DNA of 64,000 nt from Tridacna crocea (lineage: Eukaryota; Mollusca; Bivalvia; Cardiida; Cardiidae). The position numbers and the translations under genes are program-made. Position 1 is the first letter of the stretch. Every line of letters begins with the position of its first letter. A model generated the notes under the pieces. It saw nothing but the letters and a program-made list of their open reading frames with translations. It did no database searches and was not told the DNA's origin. The stretch is from assembly GCA_943736015.1 (NCBI GenBank), contig OX031060.1:5469501-5533500 (forward strand), in the 5' to 3' direction. Below are positions 56,737 to 64,000 of the stretch, piece by piece.

Positions 56737-59700
56737 ATGGGTCCTATTTTCTGTCTGTATCTCCTTTTAGTGTGTGTCGGTGTTGACATGGTCGAAGGTG
56801 AGCCATTTCATTTTCGTTTTTTTTTTTTTTTAACCAATGGGCTAGAGGCCTGAAGAGATTATGTTATGGCGTGATTTTCGTTGTCTGTCCGTCAGTTTTT
56901 TTTTATAGTTAGTCTTAACCCGTGTTCGTGCCTAAAGTCTGAGTTTATGCTTAACTGCTTGAGTTTATACTCAAAGTTTCAATTTATTTGGTACTTCTGC
57001 AAGTGCAGCGATGAGAAAAAAGGACTAACATTTGATGACGATGGAAATAGAAATAGTAAAAGCAATAACACTGATGATAGTAATAATGCTAGTAGATCTA
57101 CTAGGCCTAATGATAATAATATTGTACACCAGAAGTTTAATAAGTTCAAAAATTAATTTGTTAGATGCAATCAAATTCATTCTTTGTAACTTTAAAATTT
57201 TATGTTTAGCTAACTCGGATAAAAAGAAAATGAATCACTACTGACCATGTCTCTTTTTAACTCATTACCAACCGACAACATTTTAGACTGGTCCAAAGTG
57301 AAAGCACTTTCAGACAACAAAATAAACATGACTAAAAAATTGAAAATTGTTTCCAGCAGGAAAGAAAACATTGTGTAAAAAGGAGAAAATGCTGGTTACA
57401 AGCATTTTCTCCTTTTACCACAATGTTTTCTAAAGGCTTCTTTCTTAAGGTCGTCAAAAGTGGGGATTGTGTAGTGATGGGTTAAAGTATTTTTTACCAG
57501 ACTATGCAGACAATTGTAGACTTGGTCCACATAAAAAAAAAACATCAGTTCTGAAAGATGTCAAATCAAATTCTGTTAACTATTTTAAAGACAGAAATTA
57601 TCACTGACAGGTTCAGGGTTAACAACCTACGTCACAGCATACGTCATCGGATATATTTTATATCCGCCATTTTCTTTTTTAAAAAGGTTAGTTTTTATGC
57701 TGATACATTATTGTTATTGAAGATCTGTCCAATTATGGCATTGCATATGGCACCTGACAACTTTCTTCGTTAGTATATTTTGTTCATTAGTTTCGTTGAT
57801 TTTGCAATTACCTGCGCACAATTTTCGAAGCCGGTGACACATGTGCGATCTAAAAATAGATGTCGTATACAATGCCGTTAAGAATAATTGTGTTGAAGTG
57901 TTTAGAGCTACAAGATTGTTTCATGGCATTTTCATTTCACGAATAGGACAAATATATTTACCGTCACCAGATGAAGTAAGTTTTCTAAATAAATTTTAGA
58001 TACATATATCTTCCTAGAGTAATTAATCCGCACTTTGCGCACAAAATGGCGGCTATTCCGACACCTCTGCTATGACGTAGGTTGTCACCATTGAGGTTAG
58101 AACATTTTGTCGAAAAAAAGACCGTTCTGGCTTCCAGCATTTACTCCTTTTTCCAAACTGCTCTCAAATGCCTTCCATCTCAGGGTTGTTACAAGTACCT
58201 TATCCTGTTGAATGTTCTGTACAGTCTGATCTTAATCTGTCAGCGAAAGCTTTTTGAATGACTCTAGGCAGCTTAGGGGTTACAATACGGGATTTTAAAC
58301 CTGAACCAAGGCTGGCATCGTTTTGTGGGTATTTCGAAAAGTTGACCGCATTCGTCACTGGATTTGAACCCGGGACCTTCAATTTCTACCTGCACACTAT
58401 CGTTCCCCATGCGGAAATTCGGCTGGTTGAAAGGAGAAAAGAAGCCATCCAAAGTTGCCAATTTGATAGAGGATAATGAACTGTTTTTTATTTTTTTGAA
58501 AAATATCTCACGAGGATGCATTGTTAGGCGTTGAAAAAACGAGTGCGCAGCACGAGTTTTTTTAATGCCTTATGACGCATCCGAGTGAGATATATTTCAT
58601 ATAAAAAATAACCAGTTGATTATTATATTTATTATATACCTTATTAACATTATTATTTTTAATTTTTCGTTTGAAAGTCAAATTCAATACTTTGGATAAA
58701 GAGAAGAAATCAGTGACATAGTGCGAATGAATACATAATTTAAAAGAACAAAACAAGACTAGTAGTTGAAAATATAGAAATTACGATTAACACCACCTGG
58801 ATCATATGGCACTGAAATTACGATCTATTAACATTACGTCGAGAGATTGGTGGAAAGTCTTGAAATTTTTTATAGCCCCATCGTTTTCTTCCTCTATACC
58901 TCCATTGATGGACGACACTAAGGATACAATCGTTGTTGATGAGTACGATAAGGCTAACGTTTTAAATTCATATTTTACCAAACAATCAACTATTGACGAC
59001 TCAGCTAACAGTCTCCCGGATGAAAGAAATGAAATTAATGACAACTCTTTAGATTCAATAACAATTACCCCCGCTGAAGTGTTGGATGTTTTAAGGACGC
59101 TCCGTCTAGGTAAGGCATCTGGTCCAGATGGTATCAATAATCATATTTTGAGGGAAGTTGCACTTCAAGTATCCAATCCTCTGAGTCAAATTTATAACCA
59201 ATCTTTGAACAAAAGTATATTTCCCTCTTCTTGGAAAATTTCCAATGTGTGTCCCATCTTTAAAAGTGGTGACTCTGCTATTACATCTAATTACCGACCA
59301 GTGTCTCTATTAACCCATTACCACACAATCCCTACTTTTGACGCCCCTGAGAAAGAAGCCTTTTGAAAACACTGTAGGAAAAGGAGAAAATGCTGGTAAA
59401 CCAGCATTTTCTCCTTTTCCCACAGTGTTTTCTACCCTTCCCAGAACAAATTTCGATTTTCCAGTCACCTTTATTTTGTCGTCTGCAAATGGTTTCAATT
59501 TGAGCCAGTCTAAAATTTTGTCGTGTGGTAAAGAGTTAAACACCATGGAAAAGGTATTTGAAAGCATAATATTCAAACATGTCTTTAATCACCTAAACGA
59601 TACTAATTTCTTTACACCTTCTCAATCAGGCTTTCTACCCGGAGACTCAACCGTCAACCAAGTTGTATTTCTATGCGATAAAATTTTCAAAGCTTTGGAT

Positions 59701-62332
59701 GAAGGACTAGAAATAAGAGTTATATTTTTTGATATTAGTAAAGCCTTTGACAAAGTGTGGCACAAAGGTCTTCTATATAAGTTACACAAAGGTGGAACAG
59801 GTGGCAAACTTCTCTCGTGGTTTTCAGACTACCTCTCAAATAGGTATCAGAGTGTTGTTCTACCTGGTGCTGTCTCAGACTTAAGTTCTATTAATGCGAG
59901 CGTCCCTCAAGGATCTATTCTCGGCCCTCTTCTATTTCTAGTCTACATTAATGACATAGTAAATGATATGGAGTCCATCATAAACCTATTTGCAGATGAC
60001 ACCAGTTCATCCATGGTTGTAGGTGATCCTGAAACAACCGGTGCTATTTTACAACAGACATCAACAGAATTACAGATTGGGCAAATTAGTGGCTTGTAAA
60101 ATTTAACCCCTCAAAATCAGAATCTCTAATAATATCTCGCAAACGTAACAAACCTGTTCACCCTGAGCTTTTTATGTCTGGTGTTGGAATTCCATCTGTT
60201 CAGGTTCATAAGCATCTCGGTATTTTCATTTCTAATGATGGTTCCTGGGATTACCATGTAAATCAGTCTTTAACCAAGGCATGGAAGAGAATTGGAATTA
60301 TGCGACGTCTAAAGATACGACTAGATCGAATATCCTTACAGACAATATATTTTTCTTTTATCCGTCCAATTCTTGAATATGCAGATGTTATTTGGATGAA
60401 TCTATCGCAATAGCAGAAAGATCAAATTGAAAAAGTACAAAACGAGACTCCAGCATTTAAACGTTACATCAATAGAGAGAAAATAATTCCGAATAAGCTA
60501 TATTTCTTTGGTGAGAGGAGGATTGAAGTTATTCATGCTAGGCTCCGAACTAAATGTAGTTCACTTCATCAACACCTTTATTTCAGAAACATAATCGATT
60601 CTCCTCTTTGTACTTGTGGGAAAATTGAATCAAATCAGCATTATTTCTTTGATTGCAGATACTATCGTGAATTTAGAGACACTTTATTTCAAAGCGTATC
60701 AGAAATTTCCTCAGTAAGCCTGCACACACTTCTTTTTGGAGATGAGACTCTCAGTCTTGCAGATATCGAAAAAATATTTTCAGCGGTTCATTCATACATT
60801 GTTGACATTGACCGTTTTAGAAGTTGAGTCACGTTTTGATTCTCTATTCCTGCTTTTAAAATTCACATGCAATGTTGAAATACAAAGTTTTCTTTTAAAA
60901 GAAATTTGTATTACCTGAATATTAGTATTTGTTGATGGCACTTCACGCCTCCCCCTCTTCTCTCTCTCCCTCTCCCTCCCTCTCTCTCTCACATACACAC
61001 AAACACACACCCACACACCCATCCCCCCCCCACACACAGAGTTGACCATTTTGTTGCAGTTTCTTACATTGTTAACATGACTCACAGGAGAGGAACTTTA
61101 TAAGCTAGTAGCTTTCGTTTTAATCCTTTTCACGTAACTTTACCTACCAGAATAGTACCATGTATGTTAATGTTATATTGAATGAAATATGTTTAACCAC
61201 ATCTATATATGCTTAATGAAAAAAAAGTAGTTTCTAAATTACGGCAGGAAGTGAAAATGAAAGTTGATATCGTCACTAGTGATGGTATCAAAATTTATTG
61301 CGCTGGGAAATTCCAGGATTTCACTGCTAGGTATATAATAAAAATCCTTTGTTCACGCAATGAAGTTCTCGTTTGCATTTGACAATTTCGTGAAGATGAT
61401 ATGTTTTTTTTTTTCTAAACATCTCCCTCTTTTTCTATATGTTTTCTATCTGATTCAGGTAGTATTTTTTTCTGTAAGACATCTAATTCTCTTTCTCACC
61501 CCCCCCCCTTCCGTCTCTTTTCCGGGATGGAAAGAAGGAAGGTAGAGAAAAAGTTGGGCAGGGGAAATTTTGCGCTATTCATTAAGTATTAATGTACACA
61601 TACAAAATTTACATTGCTATCGTCTTTGAAATCACTCCACTACACGCTAGATATAAAATAAAATCCGACATCCTGGAGTAAATTGCTGTTTGGGTTCTTG
61701 TGACAGATTTTTGCGACATTATACTTGTCACTGTGCAGAGCATCTCGACTCCGCGTTCTTGCCAGTCGCAAGAATATGCAATACGAAAGTGGTACACAGT
61801 CACGTGACAAGCATCATGCAATCTCATAGATTGAACGAGTGTATAGCCGCCAAGTGCAAAATTGCATTCTTTGTCTTTGTAATCTGGCAACGGCCAAGTG
61901 TTATATTCGTCATAAAGCAACAAAAATAGCTGTACTCTATTTAGATCAATATAATATCACCGAAATTGGTTATATTTGGCTTAATATGATTAAATAGGGA
62001 ACTTTGGGTTGTCTAAATTTTACACATTTTTTTCAGGATTTGGAAAAGGCCAATTGTTGGTAAATAAATAGCATTATGAGAAGTATCTTTTCACGATTAA
62101 GTTTAAATGACGCGTTGGGTGTTGTATGGTGAAAACTTATTTAGAACGTGTATTGTTTGCAGGATTTGGTAAGTGGCCAATGGAATGTTGCTGCCAACCA
62201 GAATGTCTCGGGAACAATGAAAAAGGGCCGTGCAGCAGACCGCAGAAGCAGTTTCCGGTTCTAAAGATTTGTTGCTATAGTCTGCGAGAGATTTCAGCAG
62301 GATTAAACCCGTGTCGTAAAATTCTACATTAA
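56737..62332 (+). CDS. Family P secreted 8-Cys peptide, gene C
   Basis: Two exons: 56737-56797 and 62163-62332. The leader protein is identical to gene B (one silent change). Exon 2 differs from B by two replacements (Asp38 to Asn, Thr74 to Ile) and two silent changes. All eight mature cysteines, the splice sites (g|gtgagc; tttgcag) and the stop are kept. The precursor is 76 residues. The intron is 5.4 kb, longer than in B (2.9 kb) because it carries a TIR element (57614) and a LINE (58797). The surrounding intron has many indels relative to B, whereas the exons have none. That suggests both copies are under constraint or separated recently. Function unrecognised. Confidence 0.75.
57257..57485. 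mobile_element. TTAA hairpin MITE, unit C copy of 35990-36223
   Basis: Ends ttaactcattaccaaccgac and 'gtgtagtgatgggttaa'; core 'gaaaatgctggttacaagc'. Confidence 0.88.
57614..58093. mobile_element. 480-bp TIR element with empty site in unit B
   Basis: Imperfect terminal inverted repeats (cagggttaacaacctacgtc; right end the reverse complement of caatggtgacaacctacgtc), with a second inverted pair 'gccgccatttt' / 'aaaatggcggc' further in. Flanked by AGGTT (57609-57613; 58094-58098), which occurs once in unit B (36338-36342). Non-coding; superfamily not assigned. Confidence 0.8.
58463..58625. repeat. Hairpin block, paralogue of 36708-36862
   Basis: Arms 'aaaaatatctcacgaggatg' and reverse complement, with the same loop 'gagtgcgcagcacgag'. 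Confidence 0.75.
59310..59539. mobile_element. TTAA hairpin MITE inserted in the LINE reverse transcriptase
   Basis: Ends ttaacccattaccacacaat and gtcgtgtggtaaagagttaa; core 'gaaaatgctggtaaaccagc'. Removing the element plus one TTAA would restore the reading frame across the conserved RT segment, so the LINE was intact here when the MITE landed. Confidence 0.95.
60955..61037. repeat. (TC)n / (CA)n microsatellite in the LINE 3' UTR
   Basis: A TC-rich run, then CA-rich sequence with a poly-C interruption. Confidence 0.9.
62035..62070 (+). other. Second acceptor-like copy of the exon 2 start, unit C
   Basis: ttttttcag followed by gatttggaaaaggccaat, the counterpart of 38355. From the phase-1 junction it is open for 11 codons before TAG. 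Confidence 0.5.
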
Positions 62333-63084
62333 TAACTTTAAGTACATGTAAACAGGCCATCAAGTGCTTTCCAAACGATTTCGACAAAAAACTAACTCGA
62401 TTGTTTGTATAATTGTACTTTCATTCGTTCCTTCGTTTTATGTTCATAATTCAAAGCATTTGGATACCAACGTGGTCCCATTGGCAAATGAAAAATAGAA
62501 CATTTTTATATAATCTACTTTTTATGTATCACGGCTAATTCTCTACATCAAGATCATACCCAAGTTTTCACAATCCTGGACAAAAATACTGATAAACACT
62601 ATAATTGAGCCATGCTCTGGCACAAGAGGGCTTAATGCATAATACCAGTCAAACCATCATATCATTATGGGTTCAATACATTCGCTGTATTAACAACCGA
62701 ATCAATCTTGAGGTGAACCGGTCTTTGAACATACATTTTACACAAAATCTGCGGACTGCGCAGGCTGACCTGGGTCGATAATTTTCATAGAAACATTAAC
62801 CCCCTTTTCAAAGAGCATGATTCATATATATTTTTCTTGGATATTCTTATTCCGCTGAAAAAAAATGAAGAAAATTAATATTTCAAAATATTCAGCTATT
62901 GCACACCCGTAAATCTTCACCAAACGATCAAGCCCCCTTCCCTCTTTAATTCCTTTCATCACAGTCTCAAGATTTTTATTACCTTGATTACAGAGACTTT
63001 TGAATATATTGTGGGAAAAAAAAAACAAAGAAATACTGTTAACCAACATTTTCTTCCTTTTTCCCACAAGGTTTTCAACACCTT
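62333..63084. other. Downstream flank of family P gene C
   Basis: Paralogue of 38666-39589 without the MITE (empty site 62632-62635). Decayed MITE core at 63000-63075. No gene seen. Confidence 0.55.
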
Positions 63085-63235
63085 CTCAGACTTACAAACA
63101 TGAAAGTATTCAACAAATGCAAAGCTGAAATACAGACCACATCTGGCGGGATTTGAATCTATTCGGACAGGAGCTTCGTTTCTTCGATGTTTACAAGACC
63201 AATACCATAACCACTGAGGCAAAGAGTATTCTTCC
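63085..63235 (-). mobile_element. tRNA-derived SINE head, unit D
   Basis: Minus strand: A-box-like 'tgcctcagtggttatgg', then B box gattcaaatcccgcc. Single copy, unlike unit C. Confidence 0.65.
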
Positions 63236-63794
63236 TATCGTATTTGTTAGGTATTGGTTTGATACGGAACCGGAAGCTACACAGTAAAGAAAGAATGATC
63301 TCCCGTAACAACAGACCGATACCATCATAATGTACTTGGCACCCGGGTAAGCCTACCACGTTGACAAAACCTTTACCGAAACATCAGCCCTCCTTTTTTT
63401 AACTCCTTACAACATAATAGAGCTTGAGGAAATAATCCCAAAGTTGCTACCAGCATCTTCTCCTTTCCAACAAGTTTTTTAAACATCTTCATTGACAGTT
63501 TCCATCATTTCATCTACTTTTATATGCCATCTTTCCAAGTCTTAATTTGCAGAATTTATCATACTTGAAAGAAACGCAACTCATGGTTGGCAGCAATATT
63601 TGAGGTAGTCAATCAAAAGTTGTTTTACTTTCAAATTTCGAAAATCTTGGAGAATAAGACTTAAGAACATTCTTAAGAATGATTGCTTAATACGAACACA
63701 GATCTCCACGAATATTTCTGTAAAAAAAACCCTCACAATTCCTGATGTTGTTGTTTTTTAATATATCCTGATTTACTGAAACAGAAAAGTACAG

Positions 63795-63926
63795 CTAATT
63801 ACTGATGTCAACACAGTAGCAATTCTCGAGGGGATACAAGCAAACGTGTCCAAATTTGTTTCTACACAGTAGATCATCACAACACTGTCCGTTACCCGGC
63901 ATGCATGACCTCATCCACTCGCTACA
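63795..63926 (-). CDS. Family K last exon, unit D: open, knottin-like
   Basis: Minus-strand exon following 'ttttccag' at 63927, 132 bp including the stop TAG at 63795-63797 (43 residues). It begins CSEWMRSCMPGNGQCC and stays open past the point where units B and C have TAG. Eight cysteines fall at exon residues 1, 8, 15, 16, 21, 29, 36 and 38: C-x6-C-x6-CC-x4-C-x7-C-x6-C-x-C. The C-C-CC-C-C core followed by a C-x-C pair is the framework of 8-Cys inhibitor-cystine-knot peptides, including many secreted toxins and defence peptides. The other exons lie beyond the window, because the gene runs leftward from outside. The framework match is seen in the sequence; a knot fold and any activity are inference. 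Splice phase is 0 at the acceptor, as in units B and C. Confidence 0.65.
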   Translation of the reverse strand, partial: CSEWMRSCMPGNGQCCDDLLCRNKFGHVCLYPLENCYCVDISN

Positions 63927-64000
63927 CTGGAAAATAAATAGTAGTTCATCAAATTAGTTATAAATTTTTACTATTACACGAAATTTAAGACCCTAAGGCT

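Larger units (their letters stand above)
58797..61190 (+). pseudogene. 5'-truncated non-LTR retrotransposon (jockey/CR1-like RT)
   Basis: The reverse transcriptase frame runs from about 58806. It shows GKASGPDGINNHIL, SWKISNVCPIFKSGD and SNYRPVSLL before an interruption (59310-59539 is a MITE). It then continues with VIFFDISKAFDKVWHKG (motif A), SVPQGSILGPLLFLVYINDI (motif B) and NLFADDTS (motif C, the catalytic FADD) up to about 60050. There a frameshift and a stop (near 60090) occur. The C-terminal part continues through GIFISNDGSWDYHV, a stop at 60411, and a CTCGKIESNQHYFFDC zinc-knuckle-like end, to about 60830. The 3' UTR contains TC and CA microsatellites. Endonuclease is absent. The paralogous intron of gene B lacks it (near 37030), with 'aacaccatct' at the joint. 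Confidence 0.9.
46211..62990. repeat. Unit C main part: paralogue of 27940-39500
   Basis: Same order and orientation as unit B but longer, because of insertions at 46867-47995, 49687, 50152, 50775, 53869, 54694-55801, 57614 and 58797. Details are given under the unit B entry. Confidence 0.88.

Noticed and set aside
1-64000. CRISPR array, operon or bacterial regulatory elements
   Set aside because: Tandem repeats here lack the short-repeat/unique-spacer pattern, and introns and eukaryotic transposons show this is nuclear eukaryotic DNA.

Overview
This is a eukaryotic, AT-rich, repeat-dense genomic window with short exons split by multi-kilobase introns. The repeat types (Ty3/Gypsy, several LINEs, tRNA-derived SINEs, Tc1/mariner and Mutator-like remnants, many foldback MITEs, and the gene-flanking 'aagagggccaaggtggccc' and 'ggggcttgtcagt' repeats) look like a bivalve mollusc, most likely heterodont. 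Assignment to a genus is not possible from the sequence alone.

The unique content is a tandemly duplicated locus for small secreted cysteine-rich peptides. Two gene families lie head to head. Family P (+ strand) has a signal-peptide exon starting MGPIF and a second exon with an 8-Cys peptide (35490-38665 and 56737-62332; orphan first exons at 3701 and 19687). Family K (- strand) has a signal-peptide exon (31381-31450; 51321-51390), a basic middle exon (22898-23044; 40799-40941) and a last exon (22771-22821; 40672-40722; 63795-63926). In the right-most copy the last exon is open and has the Cys spacing of an inhibitor-cystine-knot (knottin) peptide. In the other two copies it stops early. Both families join exon 1 to exon 2 in phase 1 through a Glu-Gly junction.

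Layout: 1-3.6 kb is repeats without a recognised gene. 3.7-8.7 kb has an orphan P exon 1, LINE relics and a tandem repeat. 8.9-10.2 kb is a 156-bp tandem repeat. 10.8-14.1 kb is bounded by a 500-bp inverted repeat. 14.8-19.2 kb has a Mutator-like MITE, a SINE and a Tc1/mariner relic. 19.5-21.9 kb is a decayed duplication unit with only P exon 1. 22-39.5 kb is unit B. 39.5-62.9 kb is unit C, a paralogue of B. 62.9 kb to the end is the start of a further unit, D.

Because B and C are recognisable copies, insertions in one can be checked against the empty site in the other. This gives exact boundaries for many transposons, above all a TTAA-flanked hairpin MITE family with about a dozen copies here, and for a LINE whose reverse transcriptase is itself split by one of these MITEs. 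Exon, splice-site and repeat boundaries were read by eye; no alignment or database search was possible.
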